From Streptomyces sp. DSM 15324 (GTDB lineage: Bacteria > Actinomycetota > Actinomycetes > Streptomycetales > Streptomycetaceae): DNA of 64,000 bases. Below the pieces are notes generated by a model. That model had not been told where the DNA came from, ran no database searches, and was given only the letters and a program-made list of their open reading frames with translations. Positions 35,305 to 42,923 of the stretch are shown piece by piece (the stretch's first letter is position 1; every line of letters starts with the position of its first letter). Both the position numbers and the translations under genes were made by a program. The stretch covers positions 290,134-354,133 of the forward strand of contig NZ_KQ949029.1 in NCBI RefSeq assembly GCF_001514285.1, in the 5' to 3' direction.

Positions 35305-36276
35305 TCACAGCCGCACCCTCTCGATGCGGCCGCCGCCCAGGGCGGCGGCGCGGACCGGGTCGTCCGTCGGGACCGTGCCGGCGAAGAGGGTGCGTCCGTC
35401 GTGCCCGGCCACCAGGCAGCTGAGGGTGTGCTGGCTCGTCGCCACCCGGTCGAGGACGCGGCCGCCCTCCCCCACGCGCACGCATTCGCCACGCAGGGCG
35501 TTCGCCACCCAGATCGACCTGCCGTCGGTGTCCCAGGCGATGCCGTCCGGTGCGACGGGCGACGCGGAGCGCTTGGCTACGGCGGGACGATCGAGGAGTG
35601 CGGAGATCCCGCGGGTGATGCGTCCGGGCAGTCCCGGATGGTTCAGGAGGCGCCAGAGGGCTGGTGAGATCAGCGGGGCCCAGGGCTCTGGGCCGGCGAG
35701 CGTACCGTCGGCGTCGACGGGAAGGCGGGTGAGTCGCATGGCCAGCGTTTCGGCCACCACCACAGCCGTGCCGTCGGCCGTGAGGAGCATGCCGTTGGGA
35801 AACAGCAGCGGTTCGCTCAGACCGAGCAGGCTCCCGTCCGGTGCCAGGCACGCGATCGGGGTTTTCGGGGGCCCGGGCGGTACGTAGAGCAGCGAGTTCG
35901 GGTGCTCGCGGGTGAAGGCGTGGTAGTCGAAGCCGAAGTTGCCGACGTAGGCCCGCCCCAGGGGGTCGACCAGCATGTCGTTGACCGGGCCGCCGACGAT
36001 GTGGCGCAGGTCGGCGTGTTCGACCAGTTCGCCGTCCCCTTCCAGCCGGTACACGCGGCCGCCGTCCATGGACACGACGAGCAGGCGGCCGTCGGGAAGC
36101 CAGCCGAGACCACCGGCTCGGCCGGGAACCTTCACCACCGTCTCCGGCTCCCCGCTGCCGTCCCAGCGATGCACCGTTCCGTGCGCCAGATCGGAGAACC
36201 ACAGCGCTCCCCGGTGCCACCGCAGGGATTCCGGAACACCGAGGCCGCTCAGGGCGACCTCTGCCGTTGTCTTCAT
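35305..36276 (-). CDS. SMP-30/gluconolactonase-like beta-propeller hydrolase
   Basis: A 323-residue six-bladed propeller of the SMP-30/strictosidine synthase-like superfamily. Repeating blades are visible: PESLRWHRGALWFSDLAHGT (catalytic Glu at the first PES), GGLGWLPDGRLLVVSMDGGR, GGPVNDMLVDPLGRAYVGNF (metal-binding N-D) and APDGIAWDTDGRSIWVANAL. Such proteins open lactone rings using a divalent cation. As first gene of the three-gene unit it follows a likely TetR operator. It has no signal peptide, so it acts inside the cell. Confidence 0.8.
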   Translation of the reverse strand: MKTTAEVALSGLGVPESLRWHRGALWFSDLAHGTVHRWDGSGEPETVVKVPGRAGGLGWLPDGRLLVVSMDGGRVYRLEGDGELVEHADLRHIVGGPVNDMLVDPLGRAYVGNFGFDYHAFTREHPNSLLYVPPGPPKTPIACLAPDGSLLGLSEPLLFPNGMLLTADGTAVVVAETLAMRLTRLPVDADGTLAGPEPWAPLISPALWRLLNHPGLPGRITRGISALLDRPAVAKRSASPVAPDGIAWDTDGRSIWVANALRGECVRVGEGGRVLDRVATSQHTLSCLVAGHDGRTLFAGTVPTDDPVRAAALGGGRIERVRL

Positions 36277-36342
36277 TCAGCCACTCCTCGGCGACCGTCC
36301 GACGGGGCGCTTCTCCACCGCGTTCCACCGCGACCAGTACTT

Positions 36343-36372
36343 GGACGCTTGTACAGGACGCTTGACCTGTAC
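36343..36372. promoter_or_regulatory. Candidate TetR operator upstream of the SMP-30 operon
   Basis: GTACAGG (36351-36357) and CCTGTAC (36366-36372) form a perfect inverted repeat spaced by eight bases. GGACGCTTG also occurs twice in direct orientation (36343-36351 and 36356-36364). The cluster lies 67-96 bases upstream of the SMP-30 ATG. The remaining spacer to 36679, about 300 bases, shows no supported gene. Confidence 0.55.
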
Positions 36373-36679
36373 GGGTGACCGTCTCATTCCGCAGGAACCG
36401 AAGTCAACGTCCCGGCGGGAGATTTCGCGGCTGAGACCCGAACCCCGGGGCAGGCGGCGCCCCCCGGCGGGCGCGTGCATCGCGGTGGCCGATCCGGCCA
36501 CCGGGGCGGTGGCCGGCCACGCCTTCGCCCCCGGGGCGAAGCAGGCGCGGCGGCTCCTCGCCGGTCGTCCTCACACCGCGGACCACACGCCGCTGACCGG
36601 CACCGCTCATGACGTCTTCCGGGTCGTCACCGGTGATTGCCTGGGCGCTCACCCACCGGCACTCACCGGGACCCCGCAG

Positions 36680-37279
36680 CTATCGCCTCTTGTCGGCGAA
36701 GGTCAGAAGATGCTCGCCGGTCAGACGGAGCACCCCGCGGCTGTCCTCGCTGTTGCGGTCGACCAGCCAGCACAGGATGAGGCCGTCCAGTACGACGTTC
36801 AGATAACGAGCGAGGACCGGAACCGGCTCGGTCCAACGGATCCCCTCGCTCTCGGCGGCCTCCGTAAGAAGCTTCTGGTGGACCTGAAGGTAACGCCCGT
36901 ACTGCCGGCGGGCCAGTTCCTCGAAGCCGGCCTGCCGCAAGGCGTAATGCGTGAGTTCATAGGTCACTTGGTGCTCTCCCGGACTGAGCTCCACGCCGTC
37001 CCAGAAAGCACCCAGGCTCCGGCAGACACGTTCACTCAGGTCACCGCCCCCGTGAAGGGCTTTCCACGCCGCTTCGGCGCTCCTCGCCGTGAAGCGGGTG
37101 AGGACCTCCTGGAGGAGTTCCTCCCGAGAGCTGAAACAGTAGTGAAAGACACCCAAAGGCATGTTCGCTTCACTGACGATCGCGCGCGTTGTCGCTTTCG
37201 TGACTCCGTCGCGGACCATGACGCGGAACGCCGCTGAGATCAGCTCTTCCCGTCGGTCTTTCGCCGCCATGCGAGCCAT
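36680..37279 (-). CDS. TetR-family regulator
   Basis: A 199-residue TetR repressor. The HTH domain is REELISAAFRVMVRDGVTKA, TTRAIVSEANMPLGVFHYCF and SSREELLQEVL; the remainder is a helical ligand domain (HQVTYELTHYALRQAGFEEL). ATG 37279 and the in-frame ATG 37270 are both possible starts. It lies upstream of and in the same direction as the SMP-30/SDR/aldolase genes, about 400 bases away, and likely controls them through the inverted repeat near 36.36 kb. The long spacer argues for a separate transcript. Confidence 0.8.
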   Translation of the reverse strand: MARMAAKDRREELISAAFRVMVRDGVTKATTRAIVSEANMPLGVFHYCFSSREELLQEVLTRFTARSAEAAWKALHGGGDLSERVCRSLGAFWDGVELSPGEHQVTYELTHYALRQAGFEELARRQYGRYLQVHQKLLTEAAESEGIRWTEPVPVLARYLNVVLDGLILCWLVDRNSEDSRGVLRLTGEHLLTFADKRR

Positions 37280-37380
37280 GCAGTCCGTTTTCCCCTGGGA
37301 GGCCGAGATTCCCGTGCATCGTATCGCAGCGTCTTGGACGGGCGACCAACATGAGGCGGGAAGGGTCGAGCCGCCGGCCC

Positions 37381-37917
37381 TCACGGTGAACGGAGGCCGG
37401 CGTCCAGCATGCGCGTCAATGCGCCGACCCGGCCACCGCCATCCGGTGCGGCCGGGAAGCGTTTGAGCACCTCCACGACGCCCGGCGTCGCGCGGCGCAC
37501 CGCGCGATCGACGTGTTCGGCACCGACGGCCGGGTCGTGACCGGCGGCCAGTTCGGCGGCTCGGGCCGCGTGGGCGCCGGCTCCGAGTATGTGCTTGACC
37601 TGGGTGGCCTTGGCCAGCGGATGCACATAGGCGGCGCCTGCCGCGGCCATCGCAGCCCGAGCCGCCTCGCTCGCAGCAGCGGTGTCCGCGCCCTTGGCCG
37701 CCTTGAGGGCCGCCCATGCCGTGTCGCGCAACGACTTCCCTCGCTCGCCGCCCCGAGCGAACTCCCACGCGGCGCGGACGGCGTCTCGCGGCCGCGCGTC
37801 GTCCGGCTGATCGGCCTCGAACAGGTCCAGTACCGGTTCGGCGCACGCCGCGGCGAACGCGGTGACCTCACGCAGGTCCTGCTTGCTCAGAGCGATCCCG
37901 CTCTCGTCCTCCGCCAT
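37381..37917 (-). CDS. Imm5-like putative immunity protein
   Basis: A 178-residue, alpha-helical, Ala-rich soluble protein. LREVTAFAAACAEPVLDLFE, RDAVRAAWEFARGGERGKSL and AAGAAYVHPLAKATQVKHIL match a widespread actinobacterial family annotated as Imm-5-like putative immunity proteins (sometimes mislabelled SbcC). ATG 37917 has GAGGA about seven bases upstream. No toxin gene is adjacent, so an immunity role is only a family label here; stand-alone copies are common. Confidence 0.6.
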   Translation of the reverse strand: MAEDESGIALSKQDLREVTAFAAACAEPVLDLFEADQPDDARPRDAVRAAWEFARGGERGKSLRDTAWAALKAAKGADTAAASEAARAAMAAAGAAYVHPLAKATQVKHILGAGAHAARAAELAAGHDPAVGAEHVDRAVRRATPGVVEVLKRFPAAPDGGGRVGALTRMLDAGLRSP

Positions 37918-37968
37918 GCAGCCATCCTCGACCATGGCGCCGGGCCGGCCGGAAGCCTGGGCGGAGGA

Positions 37969-38307
37969 TCAGGTCCGGGGCATCGGTCGACCGGATCGCC
38001 GGGCGCCTGGGCCGAGATCGCGTCCGTCCATGACCTCGATGTCGGTGATGGTGGCCAGGGAGGGATCCAGGCTCAGCCAGAAGACGTCCGTGCCGTCGCG
38101 TTCGAGTTGGATCATCGAGGAACCCGACGAACCGGGCGGCGCGGTCAGCAGGTTGACGCACGTCGGACTACAGGTGCACGGGCCGTGGTAGGGCAGGTTG
38201 GCCACCACCTCGGCGAGCGGTTCGCCCTCGGCACGCAGCAGCTCGGCGATCTCGGCGGCAAGCGCGGGGAACACATCCGCGAGGCGTGGGTAGGGTCCGT
38301 CTGTCAC
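37969..38307 (-). CDS. Conserved actinobacterial hypothetical protein
   Basis: A 112-residue soluble protein. The most distinctive part is YHGPCTCSPTCVNLLTAP, three cysteines within seven residues that could bind a metal or form a disulfide, followed by a beta-rich section (VFWLSLDPSLATITDIEVMD). I do not recognise a named family. It is oriented with and 52 bases upstream of the Imm5-like gene and may share its transcript. Confidence 0.5.
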   Translation of the reverse strand: MTDGPYPRLADVFPALAAEIAELLRAEGEPLAEVVANLPYHGPCTCSPTCVNLLTAPPGSSGSSMIQLERDGTDVFWLSLDPSLATITDIEVMDGRDLGPGARRSGRPMPRT

Positions 38308-38360
38308 CGGGGCACCGTACCCGGCGCAGGCCCGGCCGAAGCCCTGTTTCGGCTACGGCG

Positions 38361-39152
38361 TCAGGTGCGGGAAGGCTCCGTCACCGGCAGGAGCGCGGGG
38401 CGTTTGGCCAGGCGGCCGTCGCCGGAGGAGCGGCCGCGCAGACGGCGGGCGATCCAGGGGCCGAGGAAGGTACCGACCCAGCGCAGCTCGGTGGTGACGG
38501 TCCGCCAGGCGGTGGCACGGGTCTGCTCGGGCGGCAGCGGCCGGGTCCACTCGGCGTCGCTGCCGGGGAGGGCCAGCGCATGGGCGACGGCGGCCGCGAT
38601 ACGGGCATGGCCGAGGGGGCTGGAGTGCAGCCGGTCGGCGCTCCACAGACGCGGGTCGGTCACGACGGGGTGTGCGGCCGTATCCGCCACCACCACGCCA
38701 TGGCGCCCGGCGGCCTCCCTGATGCGCTCGTTGAGCGCCTGGACCCGCGGCCCGAGCGGGCGGGCGAGCGGTGTCATGCGCCCGATGTCGGGCACCGTCA
38801 GCGTCGCCACGGTGGCGCCCTGCGCGGTGAGTGCCGCGAACATCGCCTCCACGTGTCCGGCCACCTCGTCGGCGTCGAAGCTCGGGCGCAGGAGGTCGTT
38901 GACCCCGGCGACGACGGTGGCCAGATCCGGTCGCATCGCGAGCGCCGGGGCGAGCTGTCCGGCACGCACCTCGTGGGCCTTGCGGCCGCGCACGGCGAGG
39001 TTGGCGTAGTGCACACCGGGGCTGTGGCGGGCCACGTGCTCGGCGAGCCGGTCGGCCCAGCCGCGCAGGCCGTGGGTGTCGTCGCCGTCGCCGACCCCCT
39101 CGGTGTGGCTGTCCCCCAGGGCGACGTACCGCAGATACGCGCCGTTCGTCAT
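38361..39152 (-). CDS. SGNH/GDSL-family hydrolase
   Basis: A 263-residue esterase/lipase-type hydrolase without signal peptide. Block I is YVALGDSHTEGVGD with the nucleophilic Ser, block III AGVNDLLRPSFDADEVAGH and block V WSADRLHSSPLGHARIAAA with the Asp-His pair. ATG 39152 follows GGGGAG. Related Streptomyces proteins are uncharacterised. A 36-base near-perfect palindrome starts 21 bases upstream of the start codon, so expression is probably tightly regulated. Confidence 0.85.
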   Translation of the reverse strand: MTNGAYLRYVALGDSHTEGVGDGDDTHGLRGWADRLAEHVARHSPGVHYANLAVRGRKAHEVRAGQLAPALAMRPDLATVVAGVNDLLRPSFDADEVAGHVEAMFAALTAQGATVATLTVPDIGRMTPLARPLGPRVQALNERIREAAGRHGVVVADTAAHPVVTDPRLWSADRLHSSPLGHARIAAAVAHALALPGSDAEWTRPLPPEQTRATAWRTVTTELRWVGTFLGPWIARRLRGRSSGDGRLAKRPALLPVTEPSRT

Positions 39153-39172
39153 GGACCCACTCCCCTGCCCGC

Positions 39173-39208
39173 ATAGACAACTGAGCACCTAGGTGCATTG
39201 TTGACTAT
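39173..39208. promoter_or_regulatory. 36-base palindromic operator upstream of the SGNH hydrolase
   Basis: The core GCACCTAGGTGC (39185-39196) is a perfect 12-base palindrome. It is flanked symmetrically by ATAGACAAC (39173-39181) and GTTGACTAT (39200-39208), which match except for one A opposite A. Arms and core together span 36 bases. The site overlaps the expected promoter of the hydrolase (start 39152). No regulator gene is adjacent, so the cognate factor is unknown; the size fits a MarR- or TetR-type dimer pair. Confidence 0.65.
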
Positions 39209-39278
39209 GAGGATAGCGTCGAGCCGCCACCCAAGGCGTCGGGGTGCGTCTTGCGGCCCGGGGGCGGCCACAAGGCGG

Positions 39279-39310
39279 ACTGCCGTCGTGCAGGACTGCC
39301 GTCGTGCAGG
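39279..39310. repeat. Perfect 16-base tandem duplication
   Basis: ACTGCCGTCGTGCAGG occurs twice in direct succession (39279-39294, 39295-39310) in the noncoding stretch between the SGNH hydrolase and the thioesterase gene. Each unit is itself partly palindromic. No gene is visible here. Confidence 0.75.
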
Positions 39311-39384
39311 ACTTCGGAGTCGTCGGGTGCTGGGGAGCGGGCGGGCCGCGGCCCGGACCTCCCCCAAGGCGACGCCGCGCGCGC

Positions 39385-40179
39385 TCAGCCGCGCGGTGCC
39401 ACGTACAGGCTCTGGGTGCTGCGGCCGAGGGGGCCCTTCTCGTCGTGGAGGGCGGATTCGGCGAGGCCGATGCCGGCGGCGTCGACCATCGTCCGGGCGT
39501 CCAGGCAGACCCACTCGCCCTCGGGGTGGCGATGTACGCCGACGGTGAGGTCGGCGTTGAGGAAGACGTAGCGGTGGAAGTCCAGTTCGGCGCTGACGCC
39601 GTTGCCCGAGTCGGCGGCGATCAGCACCCTGCTGAGCGGTGCGATCTCCTCCCCGGCGACCAGGGGCACCCGCATGCGCATCCACGCCTGCGCCGGGCCG
39701 GGCTCCAGGAAGGAACCGGCCGCGAAGCGCACTTCCATGGCGGTGTGGTAGCCGCGGTCCCAGGGAACGGGGAAGAACGGCTTCGCGGGCGCGCTCGCCG
39801 GGCCCGGCACCCGGGGGCCCGGCGTCACCTCGGGAACCGAGTGCGGCGCCGTCTTCAGGAGCAGCGCCGTCACCCGCATCACGTCCGCGCCGCCGTCGGG
39901 CGTGAGGACGGCCTCGACCAGTTCGGTGCTGCGCCCCGAGCGCAGGACCCGGACGGCCACGGTCAGCGGCCGGATCGGGACCGGACGCATGATCTCGTAC
40001 GTGAGCCGGGCGACCCGCAGGTCCGGCCTGGCCCCCGGCCGCTGCTCGACGGCCAGCCCGAGCAGCGCGGCGGGCGGGCCGGCGTGCTGGAAGTCGGCGT
40101 CCCACGGCCCTCGGGTGGACGGGGTGGGGACGAACCTGTCCTGGCTCTCCCGCTGGTAGAAGGCCTCTGCTTCCGACAC
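39385..40179 (-). CDS. Acyl-CoA thioesterase-like hotdog protein
   Basis: A 264-residue double-hotdog protein of the thioesterase family (4HBT_3/TesB-like). GPWDADFQHAGPPAALLGLA contains the first hotdog helix with its substrate-site residues, ARLTYEIMRPVPIRPLTVAV the following strand, and the C-terminal half has AELDFHRYVFLNADLTVGVH and ARTMVDAAGIGLAESALHDE. GTG 40179 is preceded by GGAAGGAAGGG. Actinobacterial relatives may be acyl-CoA hydrolases with unknown physiological substrate. Confidence 0.75.
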   Translation of the reverse strand: MSEAEAFYQRESQDRFVPTPSTRGPWDADFQHAGPPAALLGLAVEQRPGARPDLRVARLTYEIMRPVPIRPLTVAVRVLRSGRSTELVEAVLTPDGGADVMRVTALLLKTAPHSVPEVTPGPRVPGPASAPAKPFFPVPWDRGYHTAMEVRFAAGSFLEPGPAQAWMRMRVPLVAGEEIAPLSRVLIAADSGNGVSAELDFHRYVFLNADLTVGVHRHPEGEWVCLDARTMVDAAGIGLAESALHDEKGPLGRSTQSLYVAPRG

Positions 40180-40338
40180 GGCCGTGCCCTTCCTTCCGTG
40201 GTCCGCCGGGCTGTCCCGCTCCATGCTACTAAGCGCTTGCTCATTCCGTCGGGCCTCTGGGCGAACCGGTGGCACGGCCGGCGGGCCCGTCGGCCCCAGG
40301 GGTGGTACGGGGCCCCGCCCGCCCCACCCGACTGTGGC

Positions 40339-40614
40339 CGGATTAGCCACACGCTGTGCCACGGCGACCTCGGTCTCTGGGAACTCCTCACCGCCCTCGA
40401 ACCCGGCCGCACCGCCCCGCTCGACGGCGAGATCCTCACGAGTCTCGAACAACGCGGGCCCACCGGCGGTCTGGCTCGCGAGGCCTTCTCCCCCAGCCTG
40501 ATGGCGGGCCTCGCCGGAGTCGTCCACACCCTCCTGCGCATGCACCCCGCCGCCGACCTGCCCGATCCTCTCCTTCTGGACCCCCGCCTCGCGGGCCGCG
40601 GCATGCCCGGCTGA
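40339..40614 (+). pseudogene. Lanthipeptide synthetase (LanM/LanC) C-terminal remnant
   Basis: Ninety-one codons read RISHTLCHGDLGLWELLTAL ... SLEQRGPTGGLAREAF, then SPSLMAGLAGVVHTLLRMHP and LPDPLLLDPRLAG. CHGDLG holds the second zinc Cys and His of the LanC-type cyclase, and LMAGLAGVxxTLLR is the typical end of LanM enzymes. The dehydratase domain and the first zinc Cys region are absent, and no precursor peptide or transporter is nearby. This is a trace of a lost lanthipeptide cluster. Confidence 0.65.
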
Positions 40615-40676
40615 GGCCCGGGCCCGGAACCGAACGCCGCCGCACGAGGGGCCGCGGGCCCGGCAGAATGGCGGCC

Positions 40677-41282
40677 ATGAACGAGAACCAGAACACCAGT
40701 ACGACAGCCGCCGAGTCCAGGCCACCGCTGACGGCGGACCTCAGCGGCGCCGAGCTGCTGCGCTGGTACTGGACCCTGGAGGAACTCACCGGGCTCGCCC
40801 GGGCGTTGGGCGTCGCGCGCCACGGCGGCAAGACGGCCCTCACCGCCCGGCTCGCCGCGGCGCTGGACGGCCTGCCCCTGCCCGCCGACCCGGCCCGCCG
40901 CCGCCCGGCGAGCGCACAGCTGACCGAGCCCGTCGACGGCGCCACCGTGATCCCGGAGGGTCAGCGGTGCAGCCAGGTCCTGCGGCGGTACTTCCTCGAA
41001 GCGATCGGCCCCGGTTTCCACTTCGACGCCTTCATGCGCGACTTCATCGCCCACAGCCCCGGCCGGACCCTGTCGGAGGCGGTCGCCCACTGGCACGCCA
41101 CCCGCCCGGAGGCCGCCCAACCCCGCGAGATCGGGGAACAGTTCGCGTACAACCGCTTCACCAGCGCCTGGCACCGCCGGAACCCGGCCGGAACCCCCGC
41201 CCAGGCCCGCGCGGCCTGGCACGCCCACCGCGCGCTCCCCCGGCACCCCGGCGAGGCCTCGGACTCCTCGGGGCCCGCCTGA
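40677..41282 (+). CDS. SAP-like plus DUF6434 protein
   Basis: A 201-residue soluble protein. The N-terminal part (TLEELTGLARALGVARHGGK, TALTARLAAALDG) resembles a SAP helix-extension-helix that binds nucleic acid. The C-terminal part (SQVLRRYFLEAIGPGFHFDA, FMRDFIAHSPGRTLSEAVAH, QFAYNRFTSAWHRRNPAG) resembles DUF6434. Starts at ATG 40668 or 40677, neither with a strong ribosome site. Function unknown; a DNA-associated role is inferred from the SAP-like part. Confidence 0.6.
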   Translation: MNENQNTSTTAAESRPPLTADLSGAELLRWYWTLEELTGLARALGVARHGGKTALTARLAAALDGLPLPADPARRRPASAQLTEPVDGATVIPEGQRCSQVLRRYFLEAIGPGFHFDAFMRDFIAHSPGRTLSEAVAHWHATRPEAAQPREIGEQFAYNRFTSAWHRRNPAGTPAQARAAWHAHRALPRHPGEASDSSGPA

Positions 41283-41319
41283 CACGGGACCCCGACTCAG
41301 GGCACCGGTGGCGAAGTCC

Positions 41320-41572
41320 TCGTCCGGAAAGGCAGTTCCCCGGCGTCAGCCTCGCGCCGGTCCAGCTCGGCGCCGCGCTCGGCGGCAAGCCGACGCTCGG
41401 CGGCAAGCCGGCGTCCGGCCTCCGGCAGTTCCGGGGTCAGGTCCACGGCCACGACGCCGGCCCCTTCGAGGGCGGCGGGGACGGCGGACCGGCAGCACGG
41501 GCGGCGGCCAATGGCCACCACCCAGATCTGCCCGAGCCGGCCGCGACGTCCAGCGCTGTCTCACGGTTCGCC
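41320..41572 (-). pseudogene. SAM-dependent methyltransferase remnant
   Basis: On the minus strand ETALDVAAGSG is motif I of class I methyltransferases; after a frame change VVAVDLTPELPEAGRRLAAE is motif II, and READAGELPF is motif III. The remainder on both sides is missing. An 18-base tandem duplication (41376-41393 and 41394-41411) doubles LAAERR in this segment. Only about 80 residues of a ~250-residue enzyme survive. Confidence 0.55.
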
Positions 41573-41721
41573 CCCGCGCCGGGCCCGGCGCGGGCGGGGC
41601 GGAGGGCCGGCGGTCGCCGACTGCGATCTGCCCTGCTCGCGCCCGCGTAGCGCCCGCGTCCCGGCCGGGCGACCATGGCAGGACCGGCCGAGCCGGCATC
41701 CCCTGCCCGCCGATCCCGGAG

Positions 41722-42672
41722 GTGGCCGCACTGCGCACCGCGCTCCCCGTCGTCCTCGCACTCTGCGCGGCCCTGAGCAACGCCCTCGCGACGGTGCTCC
41801 AGCGCAAGGCGGCGCTGACCGTGCCGCGCTCCCCGGGGTTGCGGGCGGGCCTCATGCTCGATCTGCTGCGCCGGCCGGTCTGGCTGGCGGGGATGCTCGC
41901 GGTGATCGCCGCCGCGGTCTGCCAGGCGGCGGCGCTGGCGACGGGGCCGCTGACGGTCGTGCAGCCCCTGTTCGTCCTGGAGTTGCCGCTCACCCTCGTC
42001 GCCGCCGCGGTCCTGCTGCACCGGCGGCTGCCGGGCAGGGGCTGGCTCGCCGTGGGCACGGTGGTCGCCGGACTCGCCGTCGCCCTCGCCGCCGCGTCCC
42101 CCACCGGCAACCGCACCGATGTGCCGCCGGACCGCTGGATCCCCGCGCTCGCCGTCTGCTCGGGGACGGTCGTCGTCCTGGCGCTCGCGGCCCTGCGCCG
42201 CCCGGAGGGCCGGGCCCGGGCGGCCTGTCTGGGGGCGGCGACGGCGATCGGGTACGCCATGACCGCGGCGCTGATGAAGTCCTCCACCCACGCGCTCGAC
42301 GAGCGGGGGCTCCTGGGCTTCCTGTCCGCCTGGCAGACGTACGCGTTCGCCGCCACCGGCGTCTGCGCGCTGTTCCTGCTGGAGAACGCGATGCAGGCCG
42401 GCCCCCTGGTCGCTTCGCAACCCGCGCTCACGCTCGGCGACGCGGCGGTGAGTCTCGTCCTCGGCATCACCCTGTACGAGGAGGCCGTCCGTGCCGGGTG
42501 GTGGCTGGTGCCGCAGCTGTGCGGGGTGGCGCTGATCGTCGCCGGGGTCGTCACCCTGGCGCGGACTCCCCTCGCGCGGACGCTGGTGGCGCAGGACCGG
42601 CAAGAACAACGGGGGGTGGTTCCCGCCGGCCGACAGGAACCACCCCCCGTGTCAGGTGGGGATCAGACGTAG
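41722..42672 (+). CDS. DMT-superfamily multidrug/metabolite transporter
   Basis: A 316-residue membrane protein with about nine to ten helices, starting at GTG 41722 (VAALRTALPVVLALCAALSN). ALATVLQRKAAL, GPLTVVQPLFVLELPLTLVA, and SQPALTLGDAAVSLVLGITL are features of DMT transporters of the NIPA/EamA-like kind found in actinomycetes. The coding frame runs through a strong hairpin near its end, so the last ~20 residues (EQRGVVPAGRQEPPPVSGGD) are terminator-encoded and the original stop codon has probably been lost. The end overlaps the gene on the other strand by ten bases. Confidence 0.75.
   Translation: MAALRTALPVVLALCAALSNALATVLQRKAALTVPRSPGLRAGLMLDLLRRPVWLAGMLAVIAAAVCQAAALATGPLTVVQPLFVLELPLTLVAAAVLLHRRLPGRGWLAVGTVVAGLAVALAAASPTGNRTDVPPDRWIPALAVCSGTVVVLALAALRRPEGRARAACLGAATAIGYAMTAALMKSSTHALDERGLLGFLSAWQTYAFAATGVCALFLLENAMQAGPLVASQPALTLGDAAVSLVLGITLYEEAVRAGWWLVPQLCGVALIVAGVVTLARTPLARTLVAQDRQEQRGVVPAGRQEPPPVSGGDQT
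42609..42650. terminator. Bidirectional hairpin terminator inside the transporter 3' end
   Basis: ACGGGGGGTGGTTCC (42609-42623) pairs perfectly with GGAACCACCCCCCGT (42636-42650) around a 12-base loop. The 15-base-pair stem is the strongest one between two converging genes (transporter ending 42672, secreted-protein fragment ending 42663 on the minus strand) and can serve both. No U-run follows, as is usual in streptomycetes. Confidence 0.75.
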
Positions 42673-42911
42673 GCGCAGATCGCGTACACGCTGATGCCGA
42701 CGGTGGAGTAGCCGTCCTGCCGGCCGAGGGCGATCCAGCCGGTGCCGTCGGGGGTCGGGAAGCTGCCCACCAGGATCGCGCCGTTGCCCTGGGCCTCGCC
42801 ACCACCCCCGATGACCCGCTTGCCGGCCGGGCAGTACACCGTCCTGCGCTGGAAGTTGGGCACGTTGGCGTTGGGGAGCTGGACGATCTGCTGCCCGCCA
42901 CCCGCTAGCAC
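42663..42911 (-). pseudogene. Secreted protein fragment lacking its signal peptide
   Basis: The 82-residue frame begins at a GTG (42911) without ribosome site and reads VQLPNANVPNFQRRTVYCPA, GKRVIGGGGEAQGNGAILVG, then WIALGRQDGYSTVGISVYAI and ends CAYV. YCPAGKRVIGGG is the signature of a family of small exported actinobacterial proteins, normally preceded by a signal peptide and 40-60 residues that are absent here. It is probably a truncated gene; the two remaining cysteines could still pair. Confidence 0.55.
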
Positions 42912-42923
42912 GCCCTCACCGGG

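Noticed and set aside
36404..36660. A possible small acetyltransferase-like fragment (ACIAVADPATGAVAGHAF) on the plus strand
   Set aside because: The stretch is short, lacks a start and the acetyl-CoA loop, and could be chance.
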